Source: Clytia hemisphaerica (taxonomy: Eukaryota > Cnidaria > Hydrozoa > Leptothecata > Clytiidae). Taken from it: a stretch of 64,000 bases of DNA. Numbering within the stretch: the stretch's first letter is position 1; the number at the start of each line of letters is the position of its first letter. The stretch covers positions 1,357,309 to 1,421,308 of the forward strand of contig CACVBU010001205.1 in the NCBI GenBank assembly GCA_902728285.1, in the 5' to 3' direction. Position numbers and translations under genes: made by a program. This document shows positions 1 to 10,945 of this stretch, one piece after another. Below the pieces are notes generated by a model. That model was not told the DNA's origin, did no database searches, and worked only from the letters and a program-made list of their open reading frames with translations.

Positions 1-230
1 AAATGTTTAAAATGCACTGTAAGGGTCGGAAAACTAGAGATGCACTGTAAGGGTAGAAAAATTCTTGAAAAAAATTCTTGAAAAATCTAGATATTTTGAC
101 CAAAAATGCTAGAATTTGGACCATTTTTTCGAAAGGGATCGAAAATTTCGAGGAAAATTTGGGAAAAATGCACTCTAAGGGTATGATTTTCACTGATTTT
201 TGTACTGTAAGGGTGCAATTTTTTGCATAA
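1..230. repeat. Short motif cluster CACTGTAAGGGT
   Basis: Four close copies of a 12-base motif (CACTGTAAGGGT or one-base variants) lie near positions 15, 43, 171 and 204, in poly-A/T-rich sequence. Related copies recur near 3070, 3515 and 3580. This looks like the eroded interior of an interspersed element; no gene is visible. Confidence 0.45.
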
Positions 231-316
231 TACAGTTAATTGGTAACTTCTTTACAATCCAGATAATTTACAATTTTTTTTTTTGTATAATATAGCATTA
301 TAATGAAAATCTAACT

Positions 317-670
317 GCGTCGAAATATATTGAGATTTTTAACGTTTTTTCAGAATTTAAAGTTCCGGCGAGAATTGCTATTTTAGCACTTTCACTTTCT
401 TTATTGAATATTTCGATTTTAGAGGGGTTTGGTGGCTTCTAGGCTATATTCCAAGCCTTATTCGAGAAAATTTGAGCTTTTAAACCTTTAAATCGATCCT
501 GAGATCCTAAGGTCGTAAGTCTTAAGTCTCATGTTAAAACTCAGAGTTAGAACTCTATCTACTTTCCAAGTGTAAGGCGCTTAAAAATCATTTGTGGTGT
601 TTGAAATTTTGCCGGGAACTCCCTTTTGTCTCAACTATTTAGTTCATGATTGTAACAAGTGTCAAATTTT
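317..670 (+). repeat. Interspersed ~350-bp repeat, copy A
   Basis: The stretch starts near GAAATATATTGAG, passes GGCTTCTAGGCTATATTCC and ends near GTTAAAACTCAGAGTT plus a short tail. It aligns by eye in the same order with 51498-51830 and 58082-58385, all on the plus strand, with many substitutions. It has no coding frame, so it is a diverged family of unknown class. Confidence 0.6.
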
Positions 671-812
671 ATTTCTGATTCAGTGGTTTAGGGTATCTTA
701 GCAGTCGATTTTCAAAAATTTTCTAGTCGGCACCAACCATGGTGCGGCCTGTTTTTCCCTTTTCCATTCATCAAAGATATATCTACTCTTCTCCACTAAT
801 ATAAATAATATA

Positions 813-1348
813 ATACATAAAGATTAAGAAACGTTGTATTTCTTTTCAATACTTAAAGTTTCTTGCTTTCGCATTCATCAGTTGATTAGAAATAACTATC
901 AAAACAAAATTCCACGTTTATTTAAAAAATTCAATACAGCGTCTTCATATAAAAAAAATTGACGTCAATCTTTGGAATCGAAGTTTTCAAGTAGGTGTTT
1001 GTTTATGTGCCGGCATTTTGAGATAAGTTCAGATCTAGAGTTCAATAAATTGTCTTTACGCAAAGAGATTTCAAATTTTTCGTTCAAACTAAGGTCACAT
1101 TTCAGGCTGCTTCTGTTGAACGGTTTGCACTTTCTTACAATTCGCCATGTAACTTTAGGGTTGGTCTGGTTACGAGAATGCCGCCAAAATTCGTTCGAGA
1201 GCTCGGTTTCATTTTCGTATCTGGCGTGGTTGAACGATTTCTTGTGGTTCGCATATCGCTTTTTTTTGAAGGTTTGTTTCTGCGAGACCGATGTAAATTT
1301 TTGGTGGTAATTCTCGTCGTCTGTTGTCAGTGTGGCTTCGTAAACAGT
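813..1348 (-). repeat. Left inverted arm of the Penelope-like element
   Basis: This is the reverse complement of 2244-2779. Read on the minus strand it follows on from the RT fragment and encodes the GIY-YIG region. One T is missing relative to the other arm in the stretch before the GIY-YIG core, and an A-run is longer near 1260, so the frame is broken. Confidence 0.85.
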
Positions 1349-1372
1349 GTTTTTAGCTAAGCAGTTTACCGT

Positions 1373-2243
1373 TCATGGGGCATTGATTTTTGACGATGCA
1401 GTTGCATGTTTTTTTTTTGGTGGTTGTACGATGTCTTGCTTTTTGAGTACTGCTTTGTTATGCCCATCGATGATGGCTTTCATGTTGGTCGTGCAGCTAT
1501 AGCTAACTTTGACTGTATTTCGATTGAACAGCTTGTGGTGTTTATGATGACGAGGAAAGTGTTTGTCGATCAACTTCAAGAACTTTTGTGCGATATTTGT
1601 TTCGACCGATTTGCTGAAGGGAGGGTTAAACCAAATGACGTTGCGTTTTCTTTGGCGTGTTTGTGGTCTGTTCACTGTTGGTGTGAAGGTTAAATTGGTT
1701 TCATAGCCGGCGTCTTTCAAAGCCTTTTCGTAAATGGGCTTTGCTTCATTGAAGATTTGTTCATTGGACGAATGCTCCGATAAGCGTTTTTCAATTGTTT
1801 TTGGCAGTTGTTGGATGATATTTGGTGGGTGGTTAGATTGGGTGTTGATGTACTGTAAGTTGTTATCTGGTTTATGGTAAGGTCGGAATGTACCATCGTT
1901 TAAATTGAACGTAACATCAAGGTAATCGACAACCTTTTTATTGCATTCGATCACAATGTCTAAATCGAAGTCTTTGAAAGTTTTTGTTATTTTCTTTTTG
2001 ATTCTTTCGGATTTTGAACCATTTTTGCCGGTTTCGAAAACGCCTAATCCATTGTCGCGGTAGAGACCAATATCGTTTTTGTCATATTGTTGGCTGAGTT
2101 TGTGCTGTAGGAATGTCCCAACAAGCTCGCACACTTCTGCGCCGTCATACGCACCCATTGTTACATCAAACAGCTGACCTCCCTTCTTAACCCATGGTTC
2201 GTCGTTGCTGAATAGCAGAGACTGTCGTGCATGGTTGATGATT
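1373..2243 (-). pseudogene. Penelope-type reverse transcriptase fragment
   Basis: The minus-strand reading frame (annotated Met at 2158, but open from about 2240) carries the palm-domain segment MGAYDGAEVCELVG, then YRDNGLGVF. Next come DYLDVTFNL, RPYHKPDN and the linker segment IIDGHNKAVL that precedes the endonuclease. These are hallmarks of the RT of Penelope-like elements. The catalytic motif reads YRDN, so the second aspartate is replaced by Asn, which suggests an inactive enzyme. The frame starts abruptly where the inverted arm begins, so the N-terminal two-thirds of the polyprotein is missing. It stops at 1373, before the endonuclease. Confidence 0.85.
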
Positions 2244-2779
2244 ACTGTTTACGAAGCCACACTGACAACAGACGACGAGAATTTACCACCAAAAATTTAC
2301 ATCGGTCTCGCAGAAACAACCTTCAAATAGCGATATGCGAACCACAAGAAATCGTTCAACCACGCCAGATACGAAAATGAAACCGAGCTCTCAAACGAAT
2401 TTTGGCGGCATTCTCGTAACCAGACCAACCCTAAAGTTACATGGCGAATTGTAAGAAAGTGCAAACCGTTCAACAGAAGCAGCCTGAAATGTGACCTTTG
2501 TTTGAGCGAAAAATTTGAAATCTCTTTGCGTAAAGACAATTTATTGAACTCTAGATCTGAACTTATCTCAAAATGCCGGCACATAAACAAACACCTACTT
2601 GAAAACTTCGATTCTAAAGATTGACGTCAATTTTTTTTATATGAAGACGCTGTATTGAATTTTTTTTTAAATAAACGTGGAATTTTGTTTTGATAGTTAT
2701 TTCTAATCAAATGATGAATGCGAAAGCAAGAAACTTTAAGTATTGAAAAGAAATACAACGTTTCTTAATCTTTATGTAT
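2244..2779 (+). pseudogene. GIY-YIG endonuclease copy in the right inverted arm
   Basis: On the plus strand this arm encodes a GIY-YIG region: PKIYIGLAETTFK, an in-frame stop, then RYANHKKSFNHARYENETEL. A C-x2-C segment (KCDLCLSEK) and the RSELISKCRH tail follow. This arrangement is typical of the endonuclease that ends Penelope-like polyproteins. The internal stop and the lack of an upstream RT in this orientation make it a non-functional duplicate of the left arm. Confidence 0.8.
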
Positions 2780-3097
2780 CAAGCTCTACTTATGTATTGA
2801 GCACTCTTAATTGTGCAGAGAAACACAAGTAGTAAATAATATAATAAATATTAATATATAAATATTTCCTTCCTCATTATGCCTTGGCAAATGAATTAGT
2901 AAAAGTTTAGAAACTGGTGGGCGGTGGGGGCACCACTTTAGAAAATTGGGGGGGGGGGGCGCCATTTAAAAAAATTGACTTTGGCCCCTCCAGAAAAATG
3001 TCTCCCTCACTCAAGGTAAATGACTTACCATACTTGCGAACCTTGGGTATATTTTTAAAGCTTCTCTTGTGCACTGTAAAGGTTGAAATCAGCAAAG

Positions 3098-3448
3098 AAG
3101 CTTGGTACTCACTTGTTGAAAAAGTGGCGTTTAACACTAAACGCCGGCGTATAACTTTATACACGCGCGTTTAAAACCATAAGATCTCTAGTGAGTACAC
3201 TCAATAAACGCCGGCGTTTAATTTATACGCCTGCGTTTAATGTTAAACACCGGCGTTTATCGAACTTAGAAAAAAAATATCTAAACGCGCATTACATTCG
3301 ATTTCGTTTCACTTTTTCCCTCTTTCTCTATCTCTCTTTGCTAAAAAGCTCCCAGCGAGTACCATGTGAGTACATAGATGATCTGAAAAGTTAAGTGCGT
3401 GCGTTAAGTGTTAAACGCCACTTTTTTCGACAAGTGAGTACCAAGCTT
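3098..3448. mobile_element. Hairpin (MITE-like) element with AAGCTTGGTACTC ends
   Basis: The left end AAGCTTGGTACTCACTTG and the right end CAAGTGAGTACCAAGCTT are reverse complements. Pairing continues into GGCGTTTAACACT / AGTGTTAAACGCC. The interior is dense in the palindrome TAAACGCCGGCGTTTA and variants. No coding frame is present. Confidence 0.75.
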
Positions 3449-4027
3449 AAGGGTGTGAAATTCCAAAAATCTGACCATATTTTACCTGAGAATGGTAAAA
3501 AAAATTCAAGAAAATATGCACCGTGAGGGTCGATTTTTCGCTCATATCTTCATAAATTTTGCAAAATTTTCTCTGCACTGCAAGGGTCCGGTTTCAAAGG
3601 CCTAATTTTGGGCCGCACGTATATGGTTGTTTTTTAATCGAGTGCCTCCCCTCCCTGGAGTGCCTGCCCCGATATTAAATTTAGCGATTTTAAAATCGGA
3701 AATATTAGTTACATGTTTACCCAATTGATCTTCTACATTTTTAAAGATTAAAGTTTGTCCAAAGGAAAAATAAAGGTTGAATGAGGAAAATACAACTTAA
3801 TTGATTGCATTTGAATTTTCGGGTTTCGCGATATTTTATAATTACGATTTGAAATTTTGCGTGGACTTATTTGCGCGAAATAGCATGTTCCGCGAAAAAT
3901 GGCCGAAATTCGCGAAAATTAATCCACTTAGGATAACCATGGCAAACGAATAGCCCTTGGCACTCAACAAGTATTGATATGGTATCAGGCGTGATCGCAG
4001 TAAATTTCTCAAAGATATAGGGACGAG

Positions 4028-4172
4028 ATGGAGTTTTTACAAGCTCTTAGTTTTGATTACGTTGGTCGTTAACCAGTAATAGAACAGTTTTGTTACTTTT
4101 TCTAAAGAAAGCGTCATTTTTATTACTTCAAATGACCAATTATTAAAGTATCTTACAAAAACTCCATATTCA
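4028..4172. mobile_element. Small inverted-repeat element, copy 1
   Basis: GATGGAGTTTTTACAAGC on the left pairs with TCTTACAAAAACTCCAT on the right. The interior (TTGGTCGTTAAC, TTTTTCTAAAGAAAGCGTCAT, ATGACCAATTAT) matches 9975-10110, which is a second copy. Confidence 0.6.
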
Positions 4173-4439
4173 TCTGCAAAAATAGGAGCTAGAATGCTTA
4201 AACAACGCTGGGTAAAATTTATTTCGCTTAGCACTCTTTATACAAAGGGAAACACAAAATTAAAGCCAAATGTGAATTTTGAAAATGGTAGTGTTTTTCA
4301 AATTCATTCAAAGTTAAAAGTTTAAAAAATGTTTAAAAAATAAATAAATTATTATTAATAATGGTGTATGGTGTATTTGTATGCGTTACAGAAAAATAAC
4401 ATGATAATAATGTAGCAAAATAAAAAACATCCAGCAACC

Positions 4440-4966
4440 TTTTTTTGAATATCTGCTATTCACGTATATTCTACCTAGAAATTTCGATCTGTTGGTCTAA
4501 GAGTCTCAAAAATTTTGATCCGCTGTACTTTGTCTGCACCCCTGTCTCACTGTCTCAAAACATTTGATCTGCAGTTCTTGGGTTTATACCCCTGTCTCAC
4601 TGTCTCAAAAAATTTGATCTGCTGTTCATGGGTTTGTACCCGTCTCAATGTCTAGAAAATATTATCTGCTGTTCTTCAAAAATATCATGTATCCAGTCTC
4701 ATGAAAATAACAAAACGAAACAGCAGATGATAAAATATTCATTAAAAAGTTATTGCCTAGAAAAATCTATCTGCTGTTCACCGATGACGTCATTACCTAG
4801 AAAATGCTATTTGCTGGTCACTGATCCGTCACTGATGACGTTATCTCCTGCAATAGAACAACAGATGTTTTGAAGTAAATTGACCCTCCTAGAAAATGAG
4901 ACCCGCTGTTCACTTTTTCATAAAAAACCGTCTCATAGCAAAGAACAGCAGATATTTCGTAAAAAT
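4440..4966. repeat. CTGCTGTTC-motif repeat cluster with inverted ends
   Basis: A segment of about 75 bp (TCTCAAAAATTTTGATCYGC, TGTTCTTGGGTTTATACCCC, TGTCTCACTG) is repeated at least three times in the left half. The right half carries the same core reversed (GAACAGCAGAT). The left end GAATATCTGCTATTC roughly mirrors the right end GAACAGCAGATATTTC, so the whole may be one foldback element. Confidence 0.6.
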
Positions 4967-5342
4967 GGCTCTTCGAATGCTTCTGACTTAAAAGGAATGC
5001 GGCAAATAGCTTTTAGAATATGTACGTGACAATGTACTTAGAATCTGTAATCTGAATCTGGTGGACCATTTCCTAACCATGATGAAATGTTGAATAATAA
5101 ACTCCAGAGTCAAAACAACGACAATAAAATATTAAAGTATATACTTTTAGTAATTGTGCATCTATTGCGTTTTTGTCTGTAGTTTTCATCGTGGTTAAGA
5201 AATAGAGCGAATATAAGACAATTCTATAGGTCTTGTGTTTTCAGAAAGAAAACAGGAATTGCTTCCTCTAAAAAAACAACGTTTATTAAGAACTCGAGAG
5301 GTTTAGCTTTAAAAAGAGGTTTAGCTTTAAAATGAGGCTTCG

Positions 5343-7623
5343 CTATAACTTTGTGACATGAACAACCAATTTTATCAAGTCACCATGTATATCAATAGGC
5401 AAGTCTCTATGCGCAAAATATTTCACACCATAAGCTTCTCCTTCCTCTCTTAAAGGTTTCACAAAACGAGTTTTTAAATGTTCTTGGTCTTGCTTGCAAT
5501 TGATTGCCATTTTATGTTTGCATTTCTCATTTATGATCAGTGAAATTTTAATCAGTCCAAAAATCATCGGCCATTGTAAACTATCGTCTAATGGTCCCTT
5601 CATGATTTGAAAATAAACTGACATGTGAGTCCCTTGAACAGCGTTCCGACCGTTCAAATAAACTTTTAATCGTGCCCTGTAACCATTTAAATAATAAAAC
5701 GTCTCCGAATATATGAAATCGTTTTGTTGTTTAGAATTCGTTAGTCTTGCTTTGAAATTCTCAATGACGAATTCATAAGGGCAACGTGGAAAAAACATGA
5801 CTGAAAGACTTTTAACTTCAACCAGTAGACTTGATATAACATTATTCTGTTGTGATATTGTCTCTTGATGTTGAGCGATTTCAATCTCATGTTCTCTGAT
5901 TTGATTTTCCTGTCGCATAATCTTTTCCATTTGTAATGAGAAATGATCATCTATATCTTCTTTTAAATGAGTGCACAGTTGCTGCCGATTACCCTACGTG
6001 TAGAGGATGGGAGACAAATACAGAATAAATAATCTAGTTGAGCACTAGAGTCCATGGAGATTTGGTTGAAGAATGTTGGGCATGTGCAGATCAGTCTTAC
6101 GAAAACTATGCCTTAGGAAATAGAATTTTAGTCAAGACAGACAGAGAAAGTGACATTAAGAGAGCCGATTTTGAATAGACTATTTTGTTTTGAGTTTTAA
6201 TTTCTTTTGTAACCCTTAGATGAGAGAGACTCGTGTACTTATGTAGAAAATAATTCAGTTATGAAAGTCCATGGGTCTTGTGTCAAATAAGTCAAATAAA
6301 CGCTTCAATAGTTGAACAATGTCTTTTCCCGCCATCTCTTATCGTTAACTCAAAAGTGAGTACAGAGAATTGTATGCTCAATTCAATGATACTGTGAAAC
6401 GTCAACAGCTAAGACACACAATCACATTCAAAAGACATGGACTAATTTTGAAACCAAAGCATTAACTAATCTTGTATACCTGAAATTTACATCCTAATGC
6501 CTGATATTTGCATGGGAATATTGCATGCGGACACGACTTCAAATGTCCCTATAAAATAAAAGCATTTCAATACAATGACTGTAATACAATTGGAGCTGCT
6601 GCTAACAAGCAATGATTTATCTCTGTCCAAAGACACAAGAAGGGTTAAAAAGAAAAAGAACTATGGATTTTTAGGACATTGACTGCCTTTGATCGAGTAA
6701 AATTGTGCTTCATAACAATTAGCAAGTCCTAACAAGGGGGTCCTTGAAATGTTAAAAAAGAACAATAAAGATTGCATATATTACCTGCCAAAGCTTCATA
6801 ATTTTATAATGTATTGAAATGAAAGAATTTAGAAATTGATATGAAAGTTCTTTACCTCAAGAGTGCGCAATTCACCAGTCCAATTACAGGATAAATCGAA
6901 ACTTGTGCATTTGACTTGAAGATTTAATATTTCCCTCTCCTTGCCGATATCAGCAAATACCTAAGGAACCAAATTAAAATTGATGGATTTAGATAGATTT
7001 AGTACAGCAAGTAAGTTATCATTAAAATGTACTTAATGTTGCTATAGTTGCATGAATACTAAGAAAAAGTGAATATTATACCTTAACAGACTGTCGATCG
7101 CTTGGACAAACTAGTTCATTGTCCAACCTGAAAGATATAAACGAACTAGATTATAAAAACAAAAATTTTTGAAGAGATCTTAGTTACTTGTTTGCTATTT
7201 AAAAATTTTCAGGAAGAAAAGCTCTCTTAGACAAATGTACGTGAAAAAAATAGAAAATCACAGCAAAGCAAAACTTGTCTTAGCTCTTCGTAGGAGGGTT
7301 AGCAGAATCATTAAATCTAGAATTGTTGAAGTGAGAAAATAATATCTTTCGAATCTGTTCGAATACAAAAGATAATGAAAACCATTCAATTCAATTATTA
7401 TTATGAAATAGTTATCGGATTTCTGAAAGCCTTCTTTGACTCACCCAAAACCAGGAACTCTTTCGATACAGCTCTTACAAAATCTATGACCACAAGGGTT
7501 TGCTTGAAGTGGCTCTTTCAAAATCAGTAAGCAAATGGCACATTTGATGTCATCTAGATTTGCAGACAAACTCTCTGCAAACTCGACATCATAACCACCT
7601 GTTGTGTCAGACATTCCATTCAT
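5343..7623 (-). CDS. TRAF-family RING/zinc-finger/MATH adaptor
   Basis: Five minus-strand exons join in phase: 7445-7623, 7082-7127, 6856-6960, 6480-6548 and 5343-5981. They give about 345 residues. The N-terminus has a TRAF-type RING: C28-x2-C31, C44/H46, C49-x2-C52, C67 and D70, with Asp as the last ligand as in several TRAFs. Two TRAF zinc fingers follow (C93, C100, H112, C116; then C123, C130, H138, H146). A coiled coil of roughly residues 150-185 and a C-terminal MATH domain complete the protein ([31 protein letters not shown]). Known TRAFs trimerise through the coiled coil and MATH domain, bind receptor tails and act as ubiquitin ligases in NF-kB/JNK signalling. This one is shorter than usual, with only two zinc fingers. 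The partner receptor is unknown. The start at 7623 is the first Met before the RING. Confidence 0.92.
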
Positions 7624-9228
7624 TTTTGAGTTTTTGCTGAAAAAAATAACAAAGCTTTAGTCTATTAGTATCATAAATAGAAGTTAAGAGCCAACGACTT
7701 GTTGCTCGATTTACTAACCAACAACCTATAAATTCAATATTCATAATGTGTGTACCTCAGGCTTTTAAAGGCAGATTGCTCTAAAACTACTGAGAGATCT
7801 CATTTCGCTTCTGATTGAATATATATTTTGCATCTATTACTGGCGTTGCATTGATTATGCATTTATTTTTTAAGTGACTTTGTCTTCAAAGTTCACGGGA
7901 AAATGAAACATTTGGTTTGACATCAACAAAAGTTGTGTGACTTCTGGAGTTCCTACCCCCACCCAAGAAAAAATCTAAATCGTGTCCTTGTCCTATACTT
8001 TGTATATACCCCCATAACCAAAAAGGCCAACACATTCTCGCACTTATTTCTACCATAATGTGTAGATATGTAGAATCCGTAAATCTACCTTATGTGTAGA
8101 TACGGTAAATGTTTCACATAAAGACTTATGCACACGCATAATTTATTGTTCTTTTAAACCACATGCAGTTAATTCCCGAATGAGGAATGACGGTACAGGT
8201 AAACAGGGTGACCGTACAGTCACTTTCTGTCGGAGTTATGGATTTTGTTTTGTTCTTTGATAGTTAGGGTTAGGGTTTGAAATATGTTGTTCTTCAGCTC
8301 TAACTCACCACGGAAAATAAAGTTGTACATCATTATATGTTGATTTTTAATAAATTATAATGTCTTGCATCCATTATAATTGATGTCGCGCATTATAATG
8401 TGGTACATTAAAAATTGTTCAAGGACCTTTCTACACTTGAAGAAATAGAAGAAGGCAAACATTAAAAACACGGCTCCATCTGTTTTAAATTAAAACTGAA
8501 ACCTACTATTTTCCTCAGACCTCAAGCTTCTTCAAGCAGAGCGGGAAATTAAGCGTGCAATGTGTGTGTACTCGGGCAGACTTTGATAAGTGCAGGCATT
8601 TACAAGTTTACTCCCGCAGGAGTAAAGAGTGTAATAATTAGGCGTATATCAATAATATGTTCCGTTCGCGTCATAAAACATCCCCAAATCCAGTCGGTAG
8701 CAAATGTTGTCTGATTTTTTAAATTTAGTAACTCCCGATAAATCCAGTCGGCAAAAAAACAGAATCCCTTTCCGCCCTGTTTAAATTTGCTAAAATAAAT
8801 CCAGTAAAAACCGTTGACCTCAAAACCGGACCTGATTTTTGGCTACCACTTCAGTGAATTTCAATTTGACAATTTCAATGAGGGTGGTTGGAAAAAAACT
8901 CAAACAAGACTCAATGTGGGTGAAGTAAACCTGAATAAACAAAAACTTGAAGCGAATATGGTGATGTAGAAAAGGCTTAGCTATCAAAAAAAATTCTGAC
9001 ATTATTGCGACTGGGCCGACTCGGGGTTTATGTTCTGAAGGTGAGTCAGTCGGACGACGCAAACAGAACATATTGTTGATGGTTGCCTTTAGAAGGATTT
9101 GATTATCGTATCCACTATCTTTGACAGACCTATGATAATTATTTGAACCAATCAATATCCAGCCCAACGATAGACCTTTGGGAGAGTGTGAGGTTCTATT
9201 GAAGAACAAATTACTACAACATAATTAG
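7624..9228. other. Intergenic stretch upstream of the TRAF gene
   Basis: No gene or clear element was recognised. There are short palindromic patches (ATTATAATG-type near 8340-8405; TGTGTAGATA repeats near 8060-8105). The open frame at 8820-9209 on the minus strand shows no family motif and is not called. Confidence 0.4.
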
Positions 9229-9943
9229 CAGTCAACTGCTTCAACTTGAGACGAGTGTACGCAACATGGGACTTGTTGATATCTGGCCTGTATTTTCACT
9301 TACTGTTAAATCTCTTTGACAACAGATTTGTTTTGATAACTCCACCAAGATTATCAATCATACTTTCTGTCATAACATGTCACGATAACCTTCACTGATA
9401 GCGCGCCCTTTTTAACTTTTGTTTTCATTTAAAATGACCGGACGCCGAATGGAGAATTAGAGAACGCCCGCCACCTAACCGCCTATTTTTTTCATATTTC
9501 GATTTAAAAGCCTACCGTCAACTGCTCCAACTTGGGACGAGTGTACACAACATGGGACTTGTTGATATCTGGCCTGTATTTTCACTTACTGTTATATCTC
9601 TTTGACAACAAATTTGTTTTGATAACTCCGCCAAGTTTATCAATCATACTTTCTGTCATAACATGTCACGATAACCTTCACTGATAGCGCGCCCTTTTTA
9701 ACTTTTGTTTTCATTTAAAATGACCAGACGCCCAATGGAGAATTAGAGAACGCCCGCCGCCTAACCACCTATTTTTTCATATTTCGATTTAAAAGCCTAC
9801 TCGGTGTGAAAGAGAAATTGTGTATTTTTTAATACGCGGCGCATTGAACTCAAATCAAATGACTTTGGAGGTTTGGTGAAATGGTGGTGGAATGGCCGTC
9901 CCATGTTGCGTAAGATAGTCCCAAGTTGGAGCAGTTGACGGTA
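9229..9943. mobile_element. Tandemly duplicated hairpin element (TACCGTCAACTGC ends)
   Basis: A complete copy spans 9513-9943. Its left end TACCGTCAACTGCTCCAACT is matched by the reverse complement AGTTGGAGCAGTTGACGGTA on the right. Immediately before it, 9229-9512 repeats the left two-thirds of the element with few differences (offset 286 bp). The TA at each end would fit a TA-target transposon. A third, partial copy is at 14793-14962. Confidence 0.8.
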
Positions 9944-9974
9944 TATACTCAGTCAGTTGGGTCAAGATGAACAT

Positions 9975-10110
9975 TTTACAAGAATTTTTGTCATTTTATT
10001 GGTCGTTAACTATTCAAACAAAAACTTTTATTATATTTTTCTAAAGAACGCATCATCTCTATTGTTTTGAATAACCAATTATGTGAGCATCTTACAAAAA
10101 CTTCTACACA
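9975..10110. mobile_element. Small inverted-repeat element, copy 2
   Basis: Matches 4028-4172 (ATTGGTCGTTAAC, TTTTCTAAAGAACGCATCAT, GAATAACCAATTAT, ATCTTACAAAAACTTC). Copy 2 has lost the clean outer inverted ends. Confidence 0.55.
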
Positions 10111-10624
10111 ACTGAGTCAGTCAAGAACAAGTGAAAATTAGGATACCTTCGGCAATCTCTCCTACTTAGGAGAGTATCTTAAATTGGATACAAAAAAGTA
10201 TCCAAAATAGCAATCAACATCCTAATTAGGATATATACTATAAACCAAAAAACCTGTTTTTTTCACCAACCAGAGACATCCGCGCCATCTTACCACTTCC
10301 AAGATGTAAATAATAAGTAAATGAGATTGTGTACTGAATTTCATTGAGTTTGGCTGGTGGAATGCAAAACTATAGGCCAAAAAACACCACTCAAATGTGC
10401 CAACTAGAATTCACGAACGCTTTTTTTGCGCGAAAATCGGACCATAGCGGGCTGTTCCCCGTAAAAAGAGAAACAAATCTTTAGCTCGTGTTCGCAAAAT
10501 TTTAGGCTCTGAACGGCAGATTATTAAGGATGTTAATTTTCAAGGAATCCCCCAGAGAAATTACTTGAAATTTTGGTCAGTAGTGCAAATCTCGACGAAG
10601 AAAAGGTTTGCATAGTTTTCCAAA

Positions 10625-10945
10625 CCAGGGGATGTCAATCGAAAAATTCGATTACCGAATCAATGGAACTTAATCGAAGCCAATCGAATTATTGATTTTC
10701 TATTAGCCAAATTGATCGAACGCCAATCAAATTTCACATCTTTTTTTTGATTGGATTCGATTACCGTTCGATTGGTGTTCGATTGGTGTTTGATTGACGT
10801 TCGATCAGTTTCGATTAGATTCGATTGCATATACTTTTTGATTGATTCGATTAATGTTCGATCAATTCGATTTATGTTTGATTGGCATTCGATTGATTCC
10901 ATTTATGTTCGATTGGCATTCAATCAAATTTTGTTCCGGTTTTTT
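10625..10945. repeat. Degenerate GATTCGATTGG-type microsatellite
   Basis: Imperfect copies of a 10-14 base unit (ATTCGATTGGCGTTCGATTGA and variants) run through the interval. They keep several frames open on both strands with a repetitive composition, so those frames are by-products of the repeat. A shorter, inverted relative is at 14530-14640. Confidence 0.7.

Larger units (their letters stand above)
813..2779 (-). mobile_element. Degenerate Penelope-like retroelement with inverted arms
   Basis: A central reverse-transcriptase fragment (minus strand) continues into a GIY-YIG endonuclease region. A second copy of that endonuclease region lies in opposite orientation on the other side. The two arms, 813-1348 and 2244-2779, are both 536 bp and near-perfect reverse complements, and the unique core is 1349-2243. 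An RT followed by GIY-YIG is the defining layout of Penelope-like elements, which often insert with partial inverted or tandem copies. Both endonuclease copies are broken (frameshift in the left arm, in-frame stop in the right arm), so the element is dead. Confidence 0.85.
2780..5342. other. Gene-free stretch with repeats only
   Basis: No supportable gene was found. The stretch holds G-run sequence at 2915-2965, a hairpin element (3098-3448), CACTGTAAGGGT-like remnants around it, one copy of a small inverted-repeat element (about 4028-4172) and the CTGCTGTTC repeat cluster (4440-4966). The remainder is AT-rich sequence with no coding signal. Confidence 0.6.

Noticed and set aside
972-1310. 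Plus-strand open frame of 112 codons in the left Penelope arm
   Set aside because: It is antisense to the GIY-YIG region and is mirrored by a similar antisense frame at 2297-2590 in the other arm.
2907-3174. Overlapping frames on both strands near the G-run
   Set aside because: They cross a homopolymer and the end of a hairpin element, and both strands are open by chance.
8820-9209. 129-codon minus-strand frame
   Set aside because: No family similarity recognised; no neighbouring exons in phase.
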